Shown piece by piece: positions 9,175 to 17,457 of a DNA stretch of 64,000 bases (positions are counted from its first letter, which is position 1; every line of letters begins with the position of its first letter). The notes below the pieces were generated by a model. The model saw nothing but the letters and a program-made list of their open reading frames with translations, was not told the DNA's origin and ran no database searches. Origin of the DNA: CAZAFL01 sp964484465 (lineage in GTDB: Bacteria > Bacteroidota > Ignavibacteria > UBA10030 > SZUA-254). Position numbers and translations under genes: made by a program. Location of the stretch: contig CAZAFL010000014.1 in the NCBI GenBank assembly GCA_964484465.1, positions 1 through 64,000 of the forward strand, given 5' to 3'.

Positions 9175-11376
9175 ATGTCTCAAAAATGGTCAAAATATTT
9201 TCGCTCTCTGCTGATTAATTTAGCAATCAGCTGCGGCATCGCTGGATTTTCTTATCTTCTCACCCACAGTGTTATTTTTGAATTTGCTCCAGTCCGGCGC
9301 GCGGAATTATCATTTATCGATTACCGCTTTCAACGCCGGGGCTCGATCCTCAAATTTCACGACTCATCAAAAGTCGTCCTCGTCGAAATTTCACAGGAGT
9401 CGTTCAGGTCGCTGCCCGAGAAGTGGCCCTGGCCAAGAACGTATTTCTCTCGCCTTGTACGCAACCTCAAACGGGCAGGAGCGAAGGCAGTTGGCATCGA
9501 TGTCCTCTTTGGTTCCGGCGACGCGCGCGATCCTAAGAACGATGAGGACTTTCGCAACGCGCTGAAGGAAGCCGGCAACGTTGTGCTCGCGGGCAGGCTT
9601 GAACCCGACCAACAGCGTTACTCCCTTGTCGATAGCGCGGAAAACTATGGTAATATCTATACCACTCGCTCAAATTATGTCGGGATTGTCAATATTCGTG
9701 GCGATGCGGACGGATTGCTACGCCGCTATATGCCATTCGCGGTAGACCTTGCCAGAGAACAACGCATTCCTACGTTTGCCTTTTCAATGCTCAATCTCTA
9801 TTTCCACAAAAACCCTTATTATACTACAGAAATCTCAGAAGATAATTTTGACTATCTTGGCCGAACTATCCCTCGATACGACCAGACTTCGTTGCTCATA
9901 AATTTTTACGGTCCCTCTGGAACGTTCCCCAGGGTAAAATTCGCAGACGTCCTTGACGACAAAGATTTTAAGACTGTTGAAGAAGAGCGGCTGAATACCG
10001 ACATCAATACTTTTGACGATCCGGAAACAGGCTACCTCTATGACGGAACATTCAAAGACAAGATTGTGCTCGTTGGCTCAACAAACCCTGAAGACAAGGA
10101 CTTGTTTTTTGTCCCGATCGGCGAAGGAAGACAGACTGGCGATAACCAAATGTATGGAGTTGAGATTCACGCAAACGTTATTCAGAGCATCCTCGAACGA
10201 AATTTTATCATACGCCAGCCGGTGTGGTCTGTGTTCCTGGTGATGTTCGGATTGAGCTTATCGTCCTTCGCATTCACCTCAGGCCTCAAATCAATCAAGG
10301 TGCGCTTCAGCGCTTTAATTGATATTTTGGGAATCGCAATCCTTATCGCCCAGATCGTAATCTTCTATAGTTTATCAATCAAATTATTTATTGCGCGAAA
10401 TTATCTCATGGAGATGATGGGCCCGTTTCTTGCCATCGTTATGAGCTATGTCGGGAGCATTGTTTTTAACTACGTTTCCGAGCGGAAGCAGAAGGTGATG
10501 ATCAAAAACATGTTCAGTCACTATGTGAACAGGGAAGTCGTGGATGAGATGATCGAGCATCCTGAAAAACTGCGGTTGACCGGCGACCGGCGCGAGATGA
10601 CCGTGATGTTTACGGATATAGAAAACTTCACATCGCTTGCTGAGAAAATGAAAGCCGAGGAACTGGTTGCCATCCTGAACGAATATTTGAACGAAATGAC
10701 AACCATCGTGTTCGACAACAGCGGAACCGTGGATAAATATGAAGGGGATGCCATAGTTGCATTTTGGGGCGCACCCATCCTCCACAATAATCACGCTCTT
10801 CTTGCCTGCAGAGCTGCCGTTGAAATGCAGAAGGCGCTGGTTCCCATACGCGAACGGTGGCAGGAGGCAGGAAGAAAACCCATCAACGTACGTATCGGCA
10901 TCAATACCGGAGAAATGATAGTTGGAAATATCGGGGGAAGCGGAAAATTTGAGTACACTGTGATCGGCGATAGCGTGAACCTGGGGGCACGATTGGAGAG
11001 CGCGAACAAACAATACAAAACCAACATTATGATTAGCGAACCAACTTACAGGAAAGTGGCAGGCGAAGTGCTCGCGAGAGAGCTCGATATGCTGGTCGTC
11101 GCCGGAAGAACTGAGCCCATTCGCGTTTATGAGCTCATCGGGCTAGCGAATGATAATCATTCCGCTCAACGGTTACGGTTTTTTGATTATTACTCAAGCG
11201 GACTCGCACTCTACCGCCAACGGGATTGGCGTTCTGCAATCACACAATTTGAAAAAGCGCTGGAAATATATCCGGATGACTATCCGTCACACATTTATAT
11301 CGAGCGCGCCTTCCTGTATGAAGCATCACCGCCGCCGGAAGACTGGAATGGAGTTTTTATATTGCGGACAAAATAA
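9175..11376 (+). CDS. CHASE2-domain adenylate cyclase with C-terminal TPR-like tail
   Basis: 733-residue inner-membrane sensor making cAMP. One membrane segment (about 13-32) is followed by a periplasmic CHASE2 domain (about 35-345; SKVVLVEISQESF and GAKAVGIDVLF are typical). Three close membrane segments (about 345-440) and a class III cyclase domain (about 470-650) come next. Both metal-binding aspartates are present (D481 in FTDIENFTS, D525 in EGDAIVAFWG), as are N602 and R606. The purine-selecting pair is K521/D599, the adenylate-type combination. The last 80 residues hold a TPR-like repeat (YRQRDWRSAITQFEKALEIYP). The gene is last in the FecR operon, and its end faces the minus-strand lipoprotein gene one base away. 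Confidence 0.93.
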   Translation: MSQKWSKYFRSLLINLAISCGIAGFSYLLTHSVIFEFAPVRRAELSFIDYRFQRRGSILKFHDSSKVVLVEISQESFRSLPEKWPWPRTYFSRLVRNLKRAGAKAVGIDVLFGSGDARDPKNDEDFRNALKEAGNVVLAGRLEPDQQRYSLVDSAENYGNIYTTRSNYVGIVNIRGDADGLLRRYMPFAVDLAREQRIPTFAFSMLNLYFHKNPYYTTEISEDNFDYLGRTIPRYDQTSLLINFYGPSGTFPRVKFADVLDDKDFKTVEEERLNTDINTFDDPETGYLYDGTFKDKIVLVGSTNPEDKDLFFVPIGEGRQTGDNQMYGVEIHANVIQSILERNFIIRQPVWSVFLVMFGLSLSSFAFTSGLKSIKVRFSALIDILGIAILIAQIVIFYSLSIKLFIARNYLMEMMGPFLAIVMSYVGSIVFNYVSERKQKVMIKNMFSHYVNREVVDEMIEHPEKLRLTGDRREMTVMFTDIENFTSLAEKMKAEELVAILNEYLNEMTTIVFDNSGTVDKYEGDAIVAFWGAPILHNNHALLACRAAVEMQKALVPIRERWQEAGRKPINVRIGINTGEMIVGNIGGSGKFEYTVIGDSVNLGARLESANKQYKTNIMISEPTYRKVAGEVLARELDMLVVAGRTEPIRVYELIGLANDNHSAQRLRFFDYYSSGLALYRQRDWRSAITQFEKALEIYPDDYPSHIYIERAFLYEASPPPEDWNGVFILRTK

Positions 11377-11377
11377 T

Positions 11378-11941
11378 CTAGCGCGCAACAAGCGAAGAAA
11401 GTACTGTTTGCTGAATACTGAAAAGATGTGAGAGGTTTTGTGCCGACCAGGTTCCCTTGAGAGGTGTTGCAGTAGACTCGAAGTACCTGTTCTTAATCGC
11501 AAAAACTACAACCCTCTCGCGGCTGGCGTTATATTGTCGTTCGTAACCGCAAACCTCCAGATTTCCCAATTTGAATTCCCTCGGTTGTGAGATGATACTG
11601 CCTCGGGACGAGGTTTCCCTGTGGAACGCCATGCTTAGCTCGGCGAGAAGTTTCATTCCACTGTTTGCGACTTGCTCTTCCGTGAGGCGGTCAAGTTTCA
11701 GCTCGCCTACATTGAGCGTCGCGGCGTAATCTTCACTGATCAGCCACACTTTGTACGAAGCCGGAAGAGAATCTAAAGGGGAGACGAACCATCCTTCCGG
11801 AATGTTTCCGCTGAAATCTCCATTCCGCGAATTGAAAATCTCTTTTGTAAGAGGATAGTCGTTTGCATAGGGCAACGATGTTGCGCATGAGGCGAGGAAA
11901 AAACAACAGACGATGAAAGAAGTTTTCCAGCCTGCAGTTAT
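11378..11941 (-). CDS. Small lipoprotein, probable non-standard ATA start
   Basis: Reading up from the stop at 11378, the protein has a lipoprotein signal: a hydrophobic run FIVCCFFLAS followed by Cys (lipobox LASC). No ATG, GTG or TTG occurs between the upstream in-frame stop and this signal. The first standard codon (TTG, 11875) comes after the lipobox Cys and would discard it. An ATA at 11941-11939 overlaps the stop of the upstream gene (ATAA) and has GGAG 6 bases before it, so I place the start there (187 residues); a sequencing error is the alternative. The mature part (about 165 residues) is unrecognised, mixed alpha/beta. It probably shares a transcript with the PorV-like gene. Confidence 0.6.
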   Translation of the reverse strand: MTAGWKTSFIVCCFFLASCATSLPYANDYPLTKEIFNSRNGDFSGNIPEGWFVSPLDSLPASYKVWLISEDYAATLNVGELKLDRLTEEQVANSGMKLLAELSMAFHRETSSRGSIISQPREFKLGNLEVCGYERQYNASRERVVVFAIKNRYFESTATPLKGTWSAQNLSHLFSIQQTVLSSLVAR

Positions 11942-12975
11942 TGGGAACTCCGTGCGAATCGTTCAGCCTGGAGGATAAACGTCAGGGAGATACGGTGGGT
12001 GTTACCAATCTGGTCTGCGGCATCAAATTTCGCAAAGGAGTAATCGATATCGAATTTCGGCAGATGAATACCTGTCCCCATATTGAACGAGCCGATATCG
12101 CTCCTGCCGGCGCGAAGAGCAACAATATTCTTATAGTCGAATTCCAGTCCCGTATGAAAATCAAAACTGACAGCGCCGAGATGCGCGTTTGACGCCGACT
12201 GCCGGTTTTCAAAGCGCATGTCGACATCGACTGCAGGAGCAAACCTGCCGCCGAAGGCATCGAGGAAATATGCCGAGCCGATTTTCAGCGTCGGTGAAAT
12301 CAGCTCGTTTGTGCCCGTACTCCATGCAACAAGGGTTGTCGTGACATCCTGCATGTTCGCTCCAAGAAGAAACTTATCAGAAGCGTTATACTGGGCGCCA
12401 ATATCAAAACCGACTCCTGTCGCAGACGTCTCGCCAAGTTCGCGCCTGATAATCTTAAGATTCGCGCCGTAGGAAAAACTTTCACTCGATTTCTTCGCAT
12501 AAGAAAAATAAAATGCCCAATCGGCGGTGTTGAAATAGGTGATCTTGCTGTAATCCAACCTGTCTGCATTATCAAAAACACCGTTGCCGTTAACATCGAT
12601 CATGGCGTTACGTGTATCGGGAATACCGTCGACGCCAAGATGAATGAGGCTGAATGCAATGCTTGACATTGCCCCTACCGGCAAAGCGACTGCACCATAA
12701 TCGTAATTGACCAAATCTCCAAACCGTTCGTCATGCATTAAAGTGATTTCCGGATAAATAATTCTGGAGAGTCCGGCGGGGTTCCAATACCCCGAAGTCA
12801 CATCGTTCGCAAGAGCTGCATATGCTCCTCCCAATCCAAGAGCACGTCCTCCTACACCGATGGCGATGAACTCACCTGCATACTTCGCTCGTGACGCTGC
12901 TTGTACACCTGAGGTAAACGACGCCAACATCAATGACATCACGAACAGCCGAGGTATCGGAATAGAGTTTTTCAA
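11938..12975 (-). CDS. PorV/PorQ-family outer-membrane protein
   Basis: 345 residues. The N-terminus has a signal peptide cleaved near VQAAS, then the hallmark block of the PorV/PorQ family: FIAIGVGGRALGLGGAYAAL followed by SGYWNPAGLS. The rest is a FadL-like beta-barrel with strands such as DWAFYFSYAKK and IDYSFAKFD. PorV is the outer-membrane shuttle of type IX secretion, but the family also contains many proteins of unknown role; I cannot tell which this is. The start is TTG at 12975; no better codon is seen without shortening the signal peptide. A near-perfect -10 box lies upstream at 13006. Confidence 0.85.
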   Translation of the reverse strand: MKNSIPIPRLFVMSLMLASFTSGVQAASRAKYAGEFIAIGVGGRALGLGGAYAALANDVTSGYWNPAGLSRIIYPEITLMHDERFGDLVNYDYGAVALPVGAMSSIAFSLIHLGVDGIPDTRNAMIDVNGNGVFDNADRLDYSKITYFNTADWAFYFSYAKKSSESFSYGANLKIIRRELGETSATGVGFDIGAQYNASDKFLLGANMQDVTTTLVAWSTGTNELISPTLKIGSAYFLDAFGGRFAPAVDVDMRFENRQSASNAHLGAVSFDFHTGLEFDYKNIVALRAGRSDIGSFNMGTGIHLPKFDIDYSFAKFDAADQIGNTHRISLTFILQAERFARSSQ

Positions 12976-12991
12976 CTCCCTGTATAAAATA

Positions 12992-13011
12992 TGTTCTTTT
13001 TGAACATTATA
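12992..13011 (-). promoter_or_regulatory. -10 box and adjoining inverted repeat upstream of PorV-like gene
   Basis: On the minus strand a perfect TATAAT (13011-13006) is followed by TGTTC-AAAAA-GAACA (13006-12992), whose first base is the last of the -10 box. No convincing -35 lies 17 bases upstream, which would fit an activated or regulated promoter. The repeat could be an operator or a 5' hairpin. Confidence 0.4.
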
Positions 13012-13109
13012 TCATGCACGCAATAATATTCAGAAAAAAGGGGAAAAAATCAATGATAAAGTTGCTGTCGCTGATTGCTCGTAAACCATTACCGGTAATT
13101 GAGGATTAA

Positions 13110-14840
13110 TTATTCGATGCGTTCAGCACCAAACTCCCTAATTAGCGCCTGAACCACAGGGTGCTGCATCGTTTCCTGCCTCGGAACGGAGGATTCATGA
13201 GGTTGAAGCGGTTGGGGTTGTGTTTGTGACTGGGGTGAAACCGTGTTAGACAGAATCGTTTCCAAATGCACTTTTGCTCCGTAAATTCTTTGGGCAAGTT
13301 GTGTCAAAAACTCACGGTTGAGCTTGAGCGCATCGGAATGAAAACTGTCCGGACATCCAATCTGTAGTTTGTTGTCCTTTATATCGACAAGTGTCGTTTC
13401 GCTCAGCATTGTACCAAGGGCAATACGATGTTTCCGCGCCTCCTCAATGAGAGTTGTCCACTTCCCCGGCGATGAATCGATAACAATATTGGAGATCCGA
13501 TGGTCATCAGCCGGGGAAGTTTGTTGCGTTAAAATGCCCGGTTCGTTTGCGATAAACCGTGGTGTAATTTCTTCAGCAACGACCTTGCCGATTTGTCGGT
13601 CGGCGGAACCTGAAAGCATTCCTTTTGCAGGGCGAATGACCTGCGGTTGGCGCTCGCGGGCAGAGTGCGGAAACTGCGGAATATCTGATTGATCAGCGCC
13701 TTGCTTTTTTTTTAATTCGTCAACCTGTTCAAGGAGGTGATGAATATCGACGCTCGAATCCATTTTAATCAACTGCATCACAGCTATTTCCAGCTTGAAG
13801 CGCGGCTGCTGGCTCCATCGGATTGCGGCTTCAGTGTCCGTTACTATTTTAATCAACCGAAGCAAGTCAGTTTCGGAAAACTCCTTTGCCTTGCCTGCGT
13901 AGCGTTCTTTGTAAATTTCTGAGGTTTCGATAAGGTCCGTGGACCCGGTTGTACGCGCAATCAATATATTCCGTAAATGCTCGGCAAGACCGCTGAGAAA
14001 TTCCCGGATATCCACACCGCGGTTAATGACATCATCGACAAGCGCCATCCCTGCTTTCGTGTCTTTCGCCTTGATAATATCCACCATTTTGAAAAACAGC
14101 TCTTCATCCACAATGTTGAGCATTTCGATGATTTGCTGAACGGAGATTGTTGTGCCGCAGAACGATACAATTTGATCGAACATGCTTTGCGCATCACGCA
14201 GAGAACCGTCTCCTTTTTTAGCAATGATGAAGAGAGCTTCATCATTGATGGTAATGCCTTCTTCTTTTGCAATATACCTGAGCCGCTCGATAATTTGCTG
14301 GCTTGAAATACGCCTGAATTCAAACCTCTGGCAGCGGGAAAGGATAGTCAGAGGTACTTTGTGGATTTCGGTCGTCGCGAAAATGAATAGAACGTGCGGC
14401 GGCGGCTCTTCCAGCGTTTTAAGAAGCGCGTTGAACGCTTCTTTCGTAAGCATATGAACTTCGTCGATGATGTAAATCTTATACTTGCCTTTTGCCGGAC
14501 CGTACCGCACAGCTTCGCGCAGGTTGCGTATTTCATCGACACCGCGGTTGGACGCACCGTCGATTTCAAAGACGTTCACACTTCTGTTCTCTGTAATCTC
14601 CGTGCACAGCTCACATTGATTATCGGGGTTGTACTCTTTGGGATGAAGGCAGTTAATCGCCTTTGCAAGAATCCGCGCAGTTGTGGTTTTCCCGACACCG
14701 CGCGGGCCGCTGAAGATGTACGCATGCGAGAGTCGGTTTGCAGCAATCGCGTTACGTATTGTGGTGGTGACATGCGCTTGTCCGACAACATCCTCGAACA
14801 CCATCGGACGCCACTTGCGGGCTGTGACAATAAAGCTCAT
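13110..14840 (-). CDS. dnaX: DNA polymerase III subunits gamma/tau
   Basis: 576-residue clamp-loader ATPase that loads the sliding clamp at the replication fork. The AAA+ domain has Walker A GPRGVGKTT (45-53, K51), three zinc-site cysteines in the following insertion (NCLHPKEYNPDNQCELC), IIDEVHML as Walker B, the LKTLEEPPPHVLF stretch and LSRCQRFEFRRI as sensor region. A polymerase-binding C-terminal part with a proline/glutamine-rich linker follows (about 375-450 and 535-560). Whether a shorter gamma form is made by frameshifting is not evident; I saw no clear A6-type slippery run in the sense strand. ATG start with AAGGAA upstream; promoter at 14885-14913. Confidence 0.97.
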   Translation of the reverse strand: MSFIVTARKWRPMVFEDVVGQAHVTTTIRNAIAANRLSHAYIFSGPRGVGKTTTARILAKAINCLHPKEYNPDNQCELCTEITENRSVNVFEIDGASNRGVDEIRNLREAVRYGPAKGKYKIYIIDEVHMLTKEAFNALLKTLEEPPPHVLFIFATTEIHKVPLTILSRCQRFEFRRISSQQIIERLRYIAKEEGITINDEALFIIAKKGDGSLRDAQSMFDQIVSFCGTTISVQQIIEMLNIVDEELFFKMVDIIKAKDTKAGMALVDDVINRGVDIREFLSGLAEHLRNILIARTTGSTDLIETSEIYKERYAGKAKEFSETDLLRLIKIVTDTEAAIRWSQQPRFKLEIAVMQLIKMDSSVDIHHLLEQVDELKKKQGADQSDIPQFPHSARERQPQVIRPAKGMLSGSADRQIGKVVAEEITPRFIANEPGILTQQTSPADDHRISNIVIDSSPGKWTTLIEEARKHRIALGTMLSETTLVDIKDNKLQIGCPDSFHSDALKLNREFLTQLAQRIYGAKVHLETILSNTVSPQSQTQPQPLQPHESSVPRQETMQHPVVQALIREFGAERIE

Positions 14841-14884
14841 GCTCTTGAGAGATATTCCTTAAATTAAGCTACACGTTGAAAATC

Positions 14885-14913
14885 AATATAAACCAAACTC
14901 ATAAAATATTCAA
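14885..14913 (-). promoter_or_regulatory. Candidate sigma-70 promoter for dnaX
   Basis: Minus strand: TTGAAT (14913-14908), 17-base spacer, TATATT (14890-14885). Transcription would start near 14878, about 38 bases ahead of the dnaX ATG at 14840. The -35 box matches 4 of 6 and the -10 box 5 of 6. Confidence 0.5.
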
Positions 14914-14961
14914 GAGAAATGTTGCATTATTTTGGGAAACCGCTCAGATGCGGCAAGTAAT

Positions 14962-17337
14962 TCATTTACCGAACACGTACGGCATAGCATCGGCGATGGT
15001 TTCAACCGGGACGATGCGAAGGCCTTCCTTTACCTTTGCCTGGATTTCTGTCAGGTCCTTTTCATTTTCTTTCGGAATGAGAACCGTTTTGAGTCCGTTC
15101 CGCTGAGCAGCAAGGAGTTTTTCATTGAGCCCGCCGATCGCGAGCACATTCCCCCGCAGAGTAATTTCGCCCGTCATTGCAACGTCATTTCGCGCCCGTC
15201 GGTTGGAACCTGCGGAGATGATCGCCATTGCCATGGTGATGCCCGCAGACGGACCGTCTTTAGGAATAGCTCCTTCGGGTAAGTGAATATGAATTTCTTT
15301 CTTGCGATAAAAATCCGGCGGCACTCCCAGCTTCCTGGCATTCGAACGAATATAACTCAGCGCTGCCTGCGCTGATTCTTTCATCACTTCGCCAAGTTGC
15401 CCCGTCAGCGTAAGTTTTTCCTGACCATCCATGATGGTCACATCAACATGAAGAATATCTCCACCCACACTTGTCCATGCGAGCCCGATCACCGAACCGA
15501 TTTTCCGTTCATGATCGGTCACCCGTTTCCGGAACTTCGGAACGCCGAGGTACGTTTCGACTTTCTTCTCATCGACTCTGATGATTTTCGACAATTGTTT
15601 CGTGCCATTATTCTGGCGCGAAAGGACAATATCCTTCGCCACTTTTCTGCTCACAGAAGCAATCTCACGTTCAAGATTACGGACTCCGGCTTCCCGCGTG
15701 TATTGTTGGATAATATAATTGATGGCAGCGTCGGTGAATGCAACATTGCTCTCCTTCAAACCGTGCTCTACAAGCTGTTTCGGTATAATATGGCGCTTCG
15801 CAATTTCCCGCTTGTCATATTCAAGATACCCTGGCAACTCGATGATCTCCATCCTGTCCTGCAGCGGCAGCGGAATGTTGTACCGGACATTCGCCGTCGT
15901 AATAAACATGACATGAGAAAGATCATAATCGACGTCGAGATAATGATCGTTAAACGTAATATTCTGTTCGGGGTCGAGAACCTCCAGCAATGCCGACGAC
16001 GGGTCGCCGCGGAAATCCATGCTCATTTTATCCACTTCATCCATAAGAATCACCGGATTGATGACACCTGCTCGCTTCATCGACTGAATGATTTTCCCCG
16101 GCATCGAACCGATATAAGTGCGTCTATGACCGCGGATTTCCGCTTCATCGCGCACACCGCCGAGCGAAATTCGAACAAATTTTCTTCCAAGGGCACGGGC
16201 AATCGATTTTCCAAGGGATGTTTTCCCGACGCCGGGGGGACCGACAAAACAGAGGATCTGGCCCTTCATCTCTTTTACGAGATTCAGCACGGCAATATGC
16301 TCAAGAATCCGTTCTTTCGGTTTTTCCAGTCCGAAATGATCCTCATCCAAAATTTGCTGTACGTGCCGGACTTCAAGATTGTCCTTCGTCCGTTTCGACC
16401 AAGGGACGGTCACCATCCAGTCGAGATAGTTTCTGCTCACACCAAATTCCGGAGACTGCGGTGGAGTTTTTTTGAGTTTGTTGAACTCCTCCATTGCCTT
16501 CTCAAAAACCTCTTTCGGCATCTTTGCTTTTTCAAGCTGAGCCTTGAGTTTCTGCAGCTCAGGAGAAACGGCTTCATCATCGCCCAATTCATCCTGCAAC
16601 ACCCGAATCTGTTCCTGGAGGAGGTATTTTCGTTGAGATTTCTGAATGCTCTCGTGGACTTTCGAATCGATATCCTTTTCGATCTTGAGGACATCGATCT
16701 CCGCGTTCAGGATTCTCACAATTTCAAAATATTGCTCTTTGAGGTTCCTGAGCTGCAGGATTTTCTGCTTGACTTCTACACTTTGTGTGATATTCGCTGC
16801 AACGTAATACAATTTCCGGACGGGGTCTTTAATATTCTCGAAAGCGACCAGAACTTCACTCGGAATGTTGCGGTTCAGATGAACATATTCCGAAAAGAGA
16901 CCCGAGACATGGCGAACGAGGGCGTCAACCTCCGCTGTGATCTCACCCGGATCCTGAACGACCTGGATTTCCGCCTCGAGATATTGAGATTGTGGGATGA
17001 AAGCAGTGATGGCGGCTTGCGAAACCCCATCGACCAGAATTTTCATTAAGCCGTTGGGAAGTTTTAGTGTCTGAATTATCTTCGCCACCGTTCCTTCGAG
17101 ATAGACATCCTCCTTCGTTGGTTCTTCTGTGCTCGCATTACGCTGCGCCGCCAGGAAAATCAATTTGTCTTTGTCAACCGCTGCGCTAACGGCGCGCAAC
17201 GACGATTCTCTCCCGACCAGAACCGGAAAAATCATATACGGGAAAATGACTACATCTCTCAGCGGGAGCACCGGTAGCCGTGTGGGATACGCCGGCGGTG
17301 AAACTTGTTGAGCGTTTGTTTTGACTTCTTGTTCCAT
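14962..17337 (-). CDS. lon: ATP-dependent protease La
   Basis: 791-residue cytosolic AAA+ protease that degrades misfolded and regulatory proteins. Order: N-terminal LAN domain (about 20-215), coiled-coil region (about 220-310), AAA+ module with Walker A GPPGVGKTS near residue 366-374, then the protease domain with the catalytic dyad Ser697 (PKDGPSAGI) and Lys740 (GGLNEKLLA), spaced 43 residues apart as in E. coli Lon. This is the soluble LonA type: no membrane segment is seen. A terminator for the upstream T9SS gene lies just before it (17348-17369), so lon probably has its own promoter. A 550-codon open frame on the opposite strand is a coding shadow. Confidence 0.97.
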   Translation of the reverse strand: MEQEVKTNAQQVSPPAYPTRLPVLPLRDVVIFPYMIFPVLVGRESSLRAVSAAVDKDKLIFLAAQRNASTEEPTKEDVYLEGTVAKIIQTLKLPNGLMKILVDGVSQAAITAFIPQSQYLEAEIQVVQDPGEITAEVDALVRHVSGLFSEYVHLNRNIPSEVLVAFENIKDPVRKLYYVAANITQSVEVKQKILQLRNLKEQYFEIVRILNAEIDVLKIEKDIDSKVHESIQKSQRKYLLQEQIRVLQDELGDDEAVSPELQKLKAQLEKAKMPKEVFEKAMEEFNKLKKTPPQSPEFGVSRNYLDWMVTVPWSKRTKDNLEVRHVQQILDEDHFGLEKPKERILEHIAVLNLVKEMKGQILCFVGPPGVGKTSLGKSIARALGRKFVRISLGGVRDEAEIRGHRRTYIGSMPGKIIQSMKRAGVINPVILMDEVDKMSMDFRGDPSSALLEVLDPEQNITFNDHYLDVDYDLSHVMFITTANVRYNIPLPLQDRMEIIELPGYLEYDKREIAKRHIIPKQLVEHGLKESNVAFTDAAINYIIQQYTREAGVRNLEREIASVSRKVAKDIVLSRQNNGTKQLSKIIRVDEKKVETYLGVPKFRKRVTDHERKIGSVIGLAWTSVGGDILHVDVTIMDGQEKLTLTGQLGEVMKESAQAALSYIRSNARKLGVPPDFYRKKEIHIHLPEGAIPKDGPSAGITMAMAIISAGSNRRARNDVAMTGEITLRGNVLAIGGLNEKLLAAQRNGLKTVLIPKENEKDLTEIQAKVKEGLRIVPVETIADAMPYVFGK

Positions 17338-17347
17338 AGTTAAAGAT

Positions 17348-17369
17348 AAAAAATGCCCTTTGCGGGGCA
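17348..17369 (-). terminator. Rho-independent terminator after the T9SS cargo gene
   Basis: Minus strand: TGCCC-loop-GGGCA (17369-17354) followed by six T (17353-17348). It lies about 90 bases downstream of the T9SS gene stop and 10 bases before the lon start, so it separates the two units. The stem is short (5 bp). Confidence 0.5.
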
Positions 17370-17457
17370 GTTTAGGTCTGACTTCATTATTATTTACTTA
17401 AATATACGAAGATTGGGAGAGGGATGCAAGATGAGAGACGAGCTTTTATATCAATCG

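Noticed and set aside
15397..17049. 550-codon plus-strand open frame
   Set aside because: It lies entirely opposite lon, whose complete protein is certain; the frame has no ribosome site, and its composition (many His, Arg, Phe) is typical of a shadow.
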